35,587 nucleotides of DNA, from contig JAFTMG010000128.1 in NCBI GenBank assembly GCA_017452525.1, forward strand, positions 1-35,587, written 5' to 3'. A model generated the notes under the pieces. That model ran no database searches. It saw only the letters and a program-made list of their open reading frames with translations, and was not told where the DNA came from. The translations under genes were made by a program, and so were the position numbers. Shown in pieces: positions 16,616-24,214 of this stretch (its first letter is position 1; every line of letters starts with the position of its first letter). The stretch is from Clostridia bacterium (GTDB lineage Bacteria > Bacillota > Clostridia > Oscillospirales > CAG-272).

Positions 16616-18734
16616 TTTGCTCGATCACCATATCCTGCCATTCCTGATTCAGCGTCACAAATCTCGCGTTCCAACCGGAAACCCGTACCGAAAGCGTCTG
16701 ATATTCCTCGGGGTGCACCTGCGCCTCGCGAAGCAAGGTGGCATCCACCACATCCGGCTGCATAAAGAAGCCTCCCAAGGCGACAAAGCCGCGGAAGAGC
16801 GCCATCAGCGCCTGCAAGCCGTCTTCCCCCGCTACGCTCGACGGCAACAGCTTGATATCCAACGCCGCGCCTGTCGCAAGCTTGGACAGATCCGCCTTAC
16901 AATAAGAGCGGATCATGGCAGTTGCCCCTTCTCTGTCGGTACCGGGTGTGGGAGAACAGTTCGCCGCCAGAACCTCGCCTGCCCGCCTGCCGTGCGGAGA
17001 AGCCAGACGCTTGGGCGACCATTCCAGCTGGCGACCGAAGGTGCTGACCCCTGCGGGAAAACGGTATCCGCATCTGCCGTTGAAGGAGACGCAGATGTCG
17101 GCAAAATCGGAGAGCAGCCGCGCCGCCAAGGCATCGACTTCATCACTGTCATTGCCGAAATAGGTATACCGGTTCAGCACATATTGACGCAGGACCTCCT
17201 CACCCTCCCAATTCTTTTTCAGAATATCGATCAACTCCGACAGAGTGAGCCGCTTTTCGTCATATACCAGCTTTTTGATGGCATAAAGAGAATTGACCGT
17301 ATCGGCGAGACCGCCGATATGGGGGGAATGGATGTTATAGACCGGTCCGCCCTCCAGATAAGAGAGACCCTTTTCAATACACCCTTCCTCAAAAATTGAA
17401 ACCAGCGTACATGGATTATGCTCTGCCCATTTCCATCCGTTTGCGGATGTCTCATCTTTTTGGAATCTCTGCGCCCTGCCGCACGCGAAGGATTCAATAT
17501 AATCAAACAGATCTGCCTTATATTGACTGTACAATGCTTCGAAATCGGCAAATGAAACATCTCCCTCATATCCGCGAAGCGTTTTCTGCTGAAGAAGCTG
17601 CAAAGAATCGAAGGGCGAGTAAATAAAATATGTCTTTCCGGGAATCTGTACCTCCCAACAGCCGTCGTTCGCGAATTTGCGCGCCTCGCGCTCATCATAG
17701 CCATCCTTCAGAAGAGCAGAGATCACAGTATCCTCGTTATAGACCGCAAGAATACCACCGCCATACCGCATGACCTCCGCCACACGGCGCAAAAGTGCTT
17801 CATCGGTGCTCCGGTTGAGCCGCACCGTCGTCGGGAAATCGCTGATACCAAGCTCCTCGAGAATATCGAGAACAAGGTAGGTGACCTCGTTTGTCACCTC
17901 ATTCCCATCCTCATCCATGCCCGCGAGAAGGATGTTCTGATAGTGCTGCGCATCCCCCGAGCCTACAAACTGTCCGTTGATCCATTCGCAGCCCTTGATG
18001 AAGAAATGCGCCAGGATCTCCCTTGCCTCATCGAGCGTTATTCTGCCGTTTTTCAGATCCCGCTTCAGATAATCGCCCAACAGGTAATCCATGCGCCCGA
18101 TACCCGGCCAGTTTCCGCACAGGCGAAGGAAGGCAAAGGTAAACCAGATGCTTTGCACCGCCTCATAAAAGGTGGTTGCCGGTGCAAAGGGGACTCTCTT
18201 CAGATTTTCATAATTATCCCCGTATTCGGGAAGCTTCTCCAATGCCTTCAGATACCGTCCGTGCCAGATCTCAAACGCATCGAGACAGTTCAGACAGCTT
18301 TGGGAAAAAGCCTCCTTTTCCGTTCCTCTGTATTTCAAAAAGGCGTTCTCCGCACGCTGCCGTATCGCACGGACACCGTTTTTCAGGACATCCTCGAAAT
18401 TCACCGTCAAATGACTGATGCTTGAGAAGACCGACTTGCCCGCATAGGTCGCGGGGATCAGATGTCTGATCGCCATGCCGAGTGTGGCGGCACCGCTGAG
18501 CCGTTCTCCCTCGCACAGGCGAATGGGGGCGTTCTCGGCGATTTTACGAATGGCAAGATCGTATTTTTCCACTTTGGTAAGCGCAGAAAAATTTTCAATA
18601 TCATCCAAAGGGATCGCATCCGTTTTCAAGGTATCCAAGCCGTATTTCCTGCCCAGCGAATCGTGGGCAAATGCACGGGTCGACGCAGACAGACGGATCG
18701 GCCGTTCCCCTCCGTTTGGTGTGTAAAAATTCAT
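16602..18734 (-). CDS. glycyl radical enzyme 1, substrate unknown
   Basis: A 710-aa PFL-like glycyl radical enzyme, shorter than pyruvate formate-lyase and most eliminase GREs (about 760-850). The thiyl cysteine is Cys359 with the general base Glu361 (NDGCWE), the Cys-x-Glu pattern of dehydratase, lyase and decarboxylase GREs; pyruvate formate-lyase has Cys-Cys instead. The radical loop is SVRVSGWNARF with Gly687. Also visible are SHLTVNFEDVLKNG and SPTPGTDREGATAM, both at family positions. The start at 18734 has GGAGGTG 5 nt upstream; a longer reading to 18785 runs through the promoter. The gene forms a two-gene operon with activase 1. Trp at the middle of CxE, Trp after the radical Gly and no recognised subfamily make the substrate unknown. 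It acts in the cytoplasm and needs anoxia. Confidence 0.93.
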   Translation of the reverse strand: MNFYTPNGGERPIRLSASTRAFAHDSLGRKYGLDTLKTDAIPLDDIENFSALTKVEKYDLAIRKIAENAPIRLCEGERLSGAATLGMAIRHLIPATYAGKSVFSSISHLTVNFEDVLKNGVRAIRQRAENAFLKYRGTEKEAFSQSCLNCLDAFEIWHGRYLKALEKLPEYGDNYENLKRVPFAPATTFYEAVQSIWFTFAFLRLCGNWPGIGRMDYLLGDYLKRDLKNGRITLDEAREILAHFFIKGCEWINGQFVGSGDAQHYQNILLAGMDEDGNEVTNEVTYLVLDILEELGISDFPTTVRLNRSTDEALLRRVAEVMRYGGGILAVYNEDTVISALLKDGYDEREARKFANDGCWEVQIPGKTYFIYSPFDSLQLLQQKTLRGYEGDVSFADFEALYSQYKADLFDYIESFACGRAQRFQKDETSANGWKWAEHNPCTLVSIFEEGCIEKGLSYLEGGPVYNIHSPHIGGLADTVNSLYAIKKLVYDEKRLTLSELIDILKKNWEGEEVLRQYVLNRYTYFGNDSDEVDALAARLLSDFADICVSFNGRCGYRFPAGVSTFGRQLEWSPKRLASPHGRRAGEVLAANCSPTPGTDREGATAMIRSYCKADLSKLATGAALDIKLLPSSVAGEDGLQALMALFRGFVALGGFFMQPDVVDATLLREAQVHPEEYQTLSVRVSGWNARFVTLNQEWQDMVIEQNEHG

Positions 18735-18756
18735 ACTGTCACCTCCAGACAAGACC

Positions 18757-18785
18757 ATTATACAGGATAAGGAAGAAAATTGCAA
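18757..18785 (-). promoter_or_regulatory. promoter of GRE module 1
   Basis: Minus strand TTGCAA (18785-18780), 17 bp, TATAAT (18762-18757). The transcript would begin about 16 nt before the ATG, so the leader is very short and holds just the ribosome binding site. Upstream, at 18822-18832, lies ATTTTTTACAC, similar to a half-site of the palindrome at 15670-15693. Confidence 0.88.
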
Positions 18786-18895
18786 CCGAAAATCACATTT
18801 TACGCTTCACACCGTCATGCGATTTTTTACACGGATCTGCATTTTTCTTGAAAACAGAACGATACGACTTTAATACAACGAGGTAAACAAGAACA

Positions 18896-19021
18896 ATGCA
18901 AAATTACACAACAAAGGAATTGATGAGCTTCTTCACCGAGTTGATACATCAAAAAGTACAAGATACTTTTTTCGGGGCATGCCTCAAGGAAAAAACAACA
19001 AATCGCCGAAAACGCCCATGA
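18896..19021 (+). CDS. possible 41-aa small protein
   Basis: A short ORF in the 250-nt gap between GRE 1 and the PHP lipoprotein. It starts ATG with GAGG about 12 nt upstream and ends in CCA TGA just before the next promoter. The product begins MQNYTTKELMSFFTELIHQK, which could form a short amphipathic helix, and ends in a basic RRKRP tail. A possible promoter is TTGAAA (18848-18853), 17 bp, TAATAC. No family is recognised, and the long spacing makes translation uncertain. Confidence 0.3.
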   Translation: MQNYTTKELMSFFTELIHQKVQDTFFGACLKEKTTNRRKRP

Positions 19022-19036
19022 TATCACCGCCAAGCC

Positions 19037-19065
19037 TTGACACTGTATGCATTTCGTGATATACT
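19037..19065 (+). promoter_or_regulatory. promoter of the PHP lipoprotein gene
   Basis: TTGACA (19037-19042), 17 bp, TATACT (19060-19065), about 30 nt before the ATG at 19097. Confidence 0.9.
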
Positions 19066-19096
19066 CAATCAAAATACAGTTCAAGGAGGTCCTATC

Positions 19097-21730
19097 ATGT
19101 CAACTGTGAACAAGCACTTCATCTCGGTCATTTCGATCATTCTGGTATTGATCATGCTGGCATCGTGTCAATCGTCCAACACGGACGGGGCCGAGGCTCC
19201 TGAAACGACCCTCTCCGAGATCACCTCTGCCGCGGCGACCACCGCTGCGCCGGTACCGGATCTGCCCGACGGTATCGTTCTCGCGGGTCCGGGGCTGACC
19301 ACCGCATGTACGGTCACCTATCCCGCGGCCGATAACACGTTGCAGGCAGCCGCGGACGACCTGGCGGCTTACGTCAACGCACTCATTCCCACTGCCGGGC
19401 TGACCGTCCTCGCGGACAGCGAAACACCGGACACGGAATATTCCGTCGCGATCCGTCAACCGGATCCTTCACTCACCGCCAATTACACCGTCAAGCTGGA
19501 AGGCAAGCAGATCGCCCTGTACGGTAGATCACCTGACACCGTTGCGGACGCGGTGCGGTATTTCAAAACCGTCTGCATCACCGACGGGTATCTTGCCGTA
19601 GACGAGGCGCTGAACTATGCCGCATCTGCCGCCGGTCCCGAGGTGCTGTCTCAGCATCCCGAAAAATACTACTATTACGAGGATATCTATACCCCCTCTC
19701 TCGCCTACGCCTTTGACGGATCCAAAGTGGACACCGCAAAATCCCGCCTGTTGGTCAGCGGCGAGGACGTGACCGACAAGGCAGTCTGGAATTCGGGCAC
19801 GGTGACACTCACCGATCACACCGTGGAGCCGGGTGACCATACCGTTCTGCTCGCCCTTGCCAACGCGAACGGAGACGTGGAGGTATTCGAAACCACCTTC
19901 TCCTGCGGAGACGGCTCCGTGATGCACCTCTATTCCGGGGAGGTACACGCGCACACCGCCGACTCGGACGGCAAGAGCACGGTCAAGGAAGCCTACGCGT
20001 ATGCCCGCGACGTGGCAAAGCTGGATTTCTTTGCCGTCACCGACCACTCCGACTCCTTCTCCAACAGCATCTATCAGCGCATGCACCTCACCAACGCCGA
20101 CAACTACAATGAGCCCGGTAAATTCGCCGCTCTATACGGATACGAGCAGACCTACAACATCAAAACGGGCTTCTACGGCCATTTGAATACCATCAACCGC
20201 TCCTCGCTCACCAGCCGTTCACTGCCGCTCCGTCAATTTTATGCCCTGATGGCAAAGGACGAGGATGCCGTCGTCATGTTCAACCATCCCGGCTATACTT
20301 GGGGCAACTTCATGGAATACGATCTATATTCCCCCGAGGTCGACGCAGTGCTGAACCTGAGTGAGATCAAGAGCACCTCCGCTGCCAACTATGAGTACGC
20401 ACTCTCGCTGACCAAGGGTTGGCACGTCTCACCTGTTTACAACGAGGACAACCACAGCGCCGACTGGGGCAACGCCAAGGATCACTGCGGCTACGTTCTC
20501 GCGCCCGCGCTGACCCGCCAGAATATCATTGACGCTTTCAACAAAAACCGTACCTATACCACCTCCGACAAATCGTTGAAGATCTATTATCAGATCAACG
20601 ACGAATGGATGGGCAGCCGTTTGGATAATCCCGACAATCTCCATTTCAAGGTGCAGCTTTCCACCGAGAAGGCGCAGGGTCTGGGTACCGTATCCATCAT
20701 TGCCGAGGACGGTATCACCATTGCCTCCCAACAGGTCGGCACCAAGAAAGAATACAAGTGGGAGCTTGACCTTGCGCCGCACTTCGACTACTACTACATC
20801 AAGGTCGAATCGGGCAGCGACTGGTGCTATACCGCCCCCATCTGGATCGAAAACCGCGAGCAGCTCACCGTGGATGAGCTTTCGCAGGAGCTGGTCATCA
20901 ATAACGCGGACAGCAACGACCACCGCGTACTCGCCAAGATCACCAACCATACAAATGAAGTCATGACAGGCGTTACGGTAGACTTCTATCTCTCTGCGAC
21001 AACGGGCTTTAACCGTACCAAGATCAAGCCTGCCCAAACCGTGACGGTGGGCGACGTCGCGCCCGGCGCAACCGTGACCGTCTATGCGGATCTGAAATAC
21101 AGCCCATCCATGCCGCGCGCTTATGCCATTGCCCAAGCCACGCAAAACGGCAAGGACTACGGCGCCGTAAGATACATGGAGATCTCTACCCTGTATTTCA
21201 CCGAGATTCTCCCCTTCACCACGACCGGCGGCAACGACGCCTTTGAATTCATCGAGCTTTATAACAACAGCGATGCCGTACTGGATCTTGCCAGATACAG
21301 CATGCGTTATTACAGCAAAGCCGGCGCCAAGGCGGCAGACCTGACGGCAAATACGTGGAAACTGAGCGGTAAGATCCAACCTCACTCAACCATGGTCATC
21401 TGGATGGTCTCCTCCGCCAATAAGCTCACCGTTGCCGATTTTAACAAGCACTACGGAACCGATCTTGTGGAAGGAAAAGACATCGTCAAACTCACGGGTG
21501 CCAATATTCCGCACGAGAATCCCGTTCAACTCAAATTGCTCTACGGATCTCCGATCGTAGCCCGCGCTTGGTACAACTGGGCAGGTACTGTTGACGCGAT
21601 GCCAAACCGCGCGTTTATCTATCAATATCCCACCAACTACACCATGACTGCCCGGGTCGCGCAAGCCCGCATCACCCCCACCCCCGGTACATTGGCAGAA
21701 GGCCAGGTACCCGCAACGGTATCGCCGTAA
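19097..21730 (+). CDS. surface lipoprotein with PHP-type metallohydrolase and lamin-tail domains
   Basis: An 877-aa lipoprotein anchored outside the membrane. A signal peptide ends in the lipobox MLASC (Cys24), followed by a Thr/Ala-rich linker (30-52). A small alpha/beta domain (about 58-170) resembles the N-terminal domain found before GH20 and GH67 catalytic modules. The PHP/CehA-McbA-type metallohydrolase domain (about 275-530) has HAH (284-286), FFAVTDHSD (312-319), FNHPGYTWGN and a late NEDNHSADWGN; these are metal-ligand type motifs. A CARDB-like segment follows. The C-terminal lamin-tail (LTD) domain starts near LYFTEILPF (about 705). The start has AAGGAGG 8 nt upstream. The substrate is unknown: PHP proteins of this group act on phosphoesters or related bonds. 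The gene is monocistronic. Confidence 0.82.
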   Translation: MSTVNKHFISVISIILVLIMLASCQSSNTDGAEAPETTLSEITSAAATTAAPVPDLPDGIVLAGPGLTTACTVTYPAADNTLQAAADDLAAYVNALIPTAGLTVLADSETPDTEYSVAIRQPDPSLTANYTVKLEGKQIALYGRSPDTVADAVRYFKTVCITDGYLAVDEALNYAASAAGPEVLSQHPEKYYYYEDIYTPSLAYAFDGSKVDTAKSRLLVSGEDVTDKAVWNSGTVTLTDHTVEPGDHTVLLALANANGDVEVFETTFSCGDGSVMHLYSGEVHAHTADSDGKSTVKEAYAYARDVAKLDFFAVTDHSDSFSNSIYQRMHLTNADNYNEPGKFAALYGYEQTYNIKTGFYGHLNTINRSSLTSRSLPLRQFYALMAKDEDAVVMFNHPGYTWGNFMEYDLYSPEVDAVLNLSEIKSTSAANYEYALSLTKGWHVSPVYNEDNHSADWGNAKDHCGYVLAPALTRQNIIDAFNKNRTYTTSDKSLKIYYQINDEWMGSRLDNPDNLHFKVQLSTEKAQGLGTVSIIAEDGITIASQQVGTKKEYKWELDLAPHFDYYYIKVESGSDWCYTAPIWIENREQLTVDELSQELVINNADSNDHRVLAKITNHTNEVMTGVTVDFYLSATTGFNRTKIKPAQTVTVGDVAPGATVTVYADLKYSPSMPRAYAIAQATQNGKDYGAVRYMEISTLYFTEILPFTTTGGNDAFEFIELYNNSDAVLDLARYSMRYYSKAGAKAADLTANTWKLSGKIQPHSTMVIWMVSSANKLTVADFNKHYGTDLVEGKDIVKLTGANIPHENPVQLKLLYGSPIVARAWYNWAGTVDAMPNRAFIYQYPTNYTMTARVAQARITPTPGTLAEGQVPATVSP

Positions 21731-21740
21731 TGCACACCCT

Positions 21741-21788
21741 GCAAACAGCAAAAAGCACTTGCCTCGGCAAGTGCTTTTTGCTGTTTGC
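21741..21788. terminator. bidirectional terminator, 23-bp perfect inverted repeat
   Basis: Arms at 21741-21763 and 21766-21788 are perfectly complementary over 23 bp. The core is AAAAAGCACTTGCC / GGCAAGTGCTTTTT. It lies between the convergent ends of the PHP lipoprotein gene and the GH39-type gene and gives T-rich 3' ends in both directions. Confidence 0.9.
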
Positions 21789-21812
21789 GGACCGTTCGCC
21801 CGCAAACGGGTT

Positions 21813-23165
21813 TTAAAAGTTTTTAACGACTGCCACGGTGTTTTCCGGGAGGATGAATCCACTGGGATCCCATTCAGTTTCGGCAATATAATGGTCCGCG
21901 TCGATCCGATATACGCGATATTCCTTTGGAAGATCGAGAACGATCTCCGCGTCCTGCCGGATATTGGCAAGAATGACCGCCCGCTTCTCGCCGTCCGCGG
22001 CGGCAACGGCATAGACACCGTCCTCGGAGCAGGTACATTCCACCTCGTTGCCAAGGGCGTACAGCTCGCCGAACGCCTTGAAAGAATAGTAGACGCAGGA
22101 AGGCTCATAGGTCACCACGTCATAAAAACCGCCGTACGCCGAGATCGACACGTATCTGGCATCGTAATACATCAGCATATCGGTCGGCTTGTGCTGCATC
22201 GCCAGCATCATCGCCATGGTGTTTGCCGAGGCGTAGGAGGTTCCCTTATTCAGCTTTCTGTCATGGGAAGGATTCCACTCATTCAGATGCGTTTCGATGT
22301 GCCCAAATCCATACTCGCGGAGCATCTTGTCGACAAAATCCGCCTCCGGGACAACGGTGTCCACACCGCCGTAGGTATGCCACGAGAAAAAGTCGATGGG
22401 GGACTGATGCGCTCTGAGATAGTCAAGGAAGCCGAGGAAGAAGTTGACACGGTACTCCTCTTTGGCAGAGCAATATCGCGCACCCTCCCGCTTTTCGATA
22501 TCAAGCCCGTATTTTGCGGGATCGGCGAAGATCCCATAAAAGCCGCAGGCGGCATAGCCACCCACTTTGATGCTGTCGCCGAAGCATGCCTTCAGATGCT
22601 TGGCGGTGACGTCATACAGCTCATAATACTGCAGAGGCGTTCCCGTCCACATCTGGTTCATGGTGGGGATCTCGCGGTTTTCCGGCTCGTTCCAGATCTC
22701 CCAATACTTGATGTTGAATCGGAATCCGTCTGCCCAGCCCTCGTTGTAGTGGCGCACGATATGTTCACAGATGCGCGCCCATTTTCCGTAATCCTTGGGC
22801 GGGTGGATGTGATACGACTTGATGTTGCACTGATTTTCGATGGTGACGCCCAGTCTGAAATAGGGCTCGACCCCGTATGCCACCAGCGCCTTGATCAACT
22901 CATCGGTAAACGCGAAATCGTAGGACGCGGGATCGTTTTCGTCTGCGTCAAAGTTTCTGAAAATGTTGGGGATATCCACGTAGCGGTTGCTACCAAAGGC
23001 ACCGCCCACGTCGTGCAGTCGCGAATAGGGGATGTGCGCGTCCGTCAGGATCTGCATCGGTCGGAAATCCAGCTTGCAAAACCCACCCGTAAACGGCGGC
23101 TGCCCCACCGCGTGCATCGGCTTGATCTTTCCTATTGTACGTTCAAAATCAACGTGAATCATCAT
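21813..23165 (-). CDS. GH39-type glycoside hydrolase (beta-xylosidase-like)
   Basis: A 450-aa protein with no signal peptide, so cytoplasmic. It is a clan GH-A retaining enzyme: KYWEIWNEPE sets the acid/base at Glu160 and HIETHLNEWN sets the nucleophile at Glu296. The PYSRLHDVGGAF segment near residue 50 and the IDFFSWHTYGG segment near 260 match GH39 (beta-xylosidase / alpha-iduronidase) patterns. A C-terminal beta-domain follows. The likely role is to split xylo- or related oligosaccharides after import; specificity is not set. The start has GGGAGG upstream; the next codon is also Met, so either may be used. It has its own promoter and ends at the shared terminator. Confidence 0.85.
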   Translation of the reverse strand: MMIHVDFERTIGKIKPMHAVGQPPFTGGFCKLDFRPMQILTDAHIPYSRLHDVGGAFGSNRYVDIPNIFRNFDADENDPASYDFAFTDELIKALVAYGVEPYFRLGVTIENQCNIKSYHIHPPKDYGKWARICEHIVRHYNEGWADGFRFNIKYWEIWNEPENREIPTMNQMWTGTPLQYYELYDVTAKHLKACFGDSIKVGGYAACGFYGIFADPAKYGLDIEKREGARYCSAKEEYRVNFFLGFLDYLRAHQSPIDFFSWHTYGGVDTVVPEADFVDKMLREYGFGHIETHLNEWNPSHDRKLNKGTSYASANTMAMMLAMQHKPTDMLMYYDARYVSISAYGGFYDVVTYEPSCVYYSFKAFGELYALGNEVECTCSEDGVYAVAAADGEKRAVILANIRQDAEIVLDLPKEYRVYRIDADHYIAETEWDPSGFILPENTVAVVKNF

Positions 23166-23197
23166 ATAAACCTCCCGAATGGGTATGAATTGATTTT

Positions 23198-23226
23198 ATT
23201 ATATATGCGGTGTGTGTATTTGTCAA
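23198..23226 (-). promoter_or_regulatory. promoter of the GH39-type gene
   Basis: Minus strand TTGACA (23226-23221), 17 bp, TATAAT (23203-23198). It lies between the broken AraC remnant and the gene start. Confidence 0.92.
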
Positions 23227-23251
23227 GACTTTGGGAAAAACGGTCGAAAGA

Positions 23252-23419
23252 TCAGGACTGCTTCGATTTTGAATTTGCTTTTGCGTATTCGGAGACCGTC
23301 CTACCGTACCGCTTCTTAAACGCCGTGCGGAAATATTTTACGTTGGAGACGCCGGCATATCTCTCCTTTAACAAACAAGAAAACGGCAGATCGACATGAT
23401 CGTATCCATCTACTGTTTC
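23252..23419 (-). pseudogene. remnant of an AraC-family regulator (C-terminal HTH)
   Basis: An open stretch of 55 codons on the minus strand bounded upstream by a TAA (23422-23420). The product ends like the second helix-turn-helix of AraC regulators: AGVSNVKYFRTAFKKRYG then RTVSEYAK, close to the family's GFSNxxYFxxxFKKxxGxTPSEYR. Nothing of the first helix or the sensor domain remains, and there is no start codon with a ribosome site. It sits directly upstream of the GH39-type gene, which suggests that a once-divergent or adjacent regulator was lost by deletion. Confidence 0.7.
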
Positions 23420-23490
23420 TTATTTGGTTGCAGAGATGGGATTTGAATGACAACATCGCCCCCGTCGTGATCTCCCGGTTCAGGTTGTTT

Positions 23491-23530
23491 GCCCTCGCAC
23501 GCGAGGGCAATATTCCGCCTGCGGCGGAAT
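23491..23530. repeat. pair of GC-rich palindromes
   Basis: GCCCTCGC-AC-GCGAGGGC (23491-23508) and ATTCCGCC-TGC-GGCGGAAT (23512-23530) are two perfect hairpins 3 nt apart, in non-coding DNA. The layout is the same as at 44-95: two short hairpins side by side. Confidence 0.5.
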
Positions 23531-23593
23531 GGTGTGATTCAGCCGGTTCTTGAGCGGTTGAAGGATCCGCCTTGAGATCAAAAAAACATGAAA

Positions 23594-23629
23594 ACCCGCA
23601 GTGAATACCATGTCGTATTCACTGCAGGT
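23594..23629. terminator. terminator-like hairpin
   Basis: ACCCGCAGTGAATAC / GTATTCACTGCAGGT, 15 bp with one mismatch and a 6-nt loop, flanked by A-rich sequence on the left and CCCTTTT on the right. No gene now ends here, so it may be left over from a lost gene. Confidence 0.55.
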
Positions 23630-23699
23630 TTCCCTTTTGAAAAAACAAACCCCAAATAAACCCCAAATGGCAAAAATGCACTTGAAAATGAGAAAAAGA

Positions 23700-23735
23700 A
23701 AAAAGCCTTGAAACCCTTATGGAACAAGGCTTTTT
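23700..23735. terminator. terminator-like hairpin
   Basis: AAAAAGCCTTG / CAAGGCTTTTT with a 14-nt loop. It fits a bidirectional rho-independent terminator, again without an intact gene beside it. Confidence 0.6.
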
Positions 23736-24134
23736 GATGTGAAGGGGCTATAAAAAAGATATTTTTGGCAAAGTGCTTACGGGATTTGAACCTAACGAGT
23801 TATGTTAAATCCATTGTTACTCGAATGAGTAATTTTGTTCGCGTAATACGCAACATTCCGAAACCAATTTTTTCTGCCGTGAGATGTTCTGTATGGTTTT
23901 CTGCGAATTTAAAGCACAGAATCGGCAAGATGAGACAAATCCGCCTCGGTCTCAATCTTCACCAAGCAATTCGTCCCACGATAAGGTACATCTTTCGCTT
24001 TTACAGCGATTCAGCAAGCGACAGATACCACAATTCCCGCTGTCTGTCCCATTACCATATTTCTGTTGCTCCGCGTAATGCTTGATTCTTGAGGCTGATC
24101 GCGTATCGCTGTGCCTGCTTGATCCAACAAAAGC

Positions 24135-24166
24135 AGAACAGACATGATCGAAATCATGCCTGTTCT
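24135..24166 (-). terminator. terminator of the metallo-beta-lactamase lipoprotein gene
   Basis: Minus strand AGAACAGGCATGAT / ATCATGTCTGTTCT (with one G-U pair), tetraloop TTCG, followed by GCTTTTGTT. It lies about 50 nt after the stop codon at 24215. Confidence 0.8.
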
Positions 24167-24214
24167 AAAAAATGACCGTTTCAACTGCTCAGTGTCCGCA
24201 CATCGAGCAACTTG

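Larger units (their letters stand above)
23420..24134. other. gene-free decayed region with tRNA-end-like fragments
   Basis: No intact gene is visible in these 715 bases. On the plus strand, 23427-23450 (TGGTTGCAGAGATGGGATTT) resembles the 3' end of a tRNA gene read backwards. 23775-23795 (GTGCTTACGGGATTTGAACC) resembles another. Neither has a matching acceptor or D-arm. Minus-strand frames between 23800 and 24130 hold short protein-like stretches (for example CGICRLLNRC and KIETEADLSHLADSVL) broken by stops and frame changes. The ACCCCAAATAAACCCCAAATGG stretch near 23650 recalls sequence near the ends of some integrase genes. The whole looks like the scar of a lost integrated element. Confidence 0.4.

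Noticed and set aside
16602..18734. Pyruvate formate-lyase with PflA
   Set aside because: The active site has Cys-Trp-Glu, not the Cys-Cys pair of PFL, the protein is shorter, and the activase has two extra iron-sulfur motifs absent from PflA.
23427..23795. tRNA genes at the two TTCAAATCCC-type fragments
   Set aside because: Only T-arm or 3'-end-like pieces are present; stem pairing is poor and no D-arm, anticodon arm or acceptor 5' strand can be placed.
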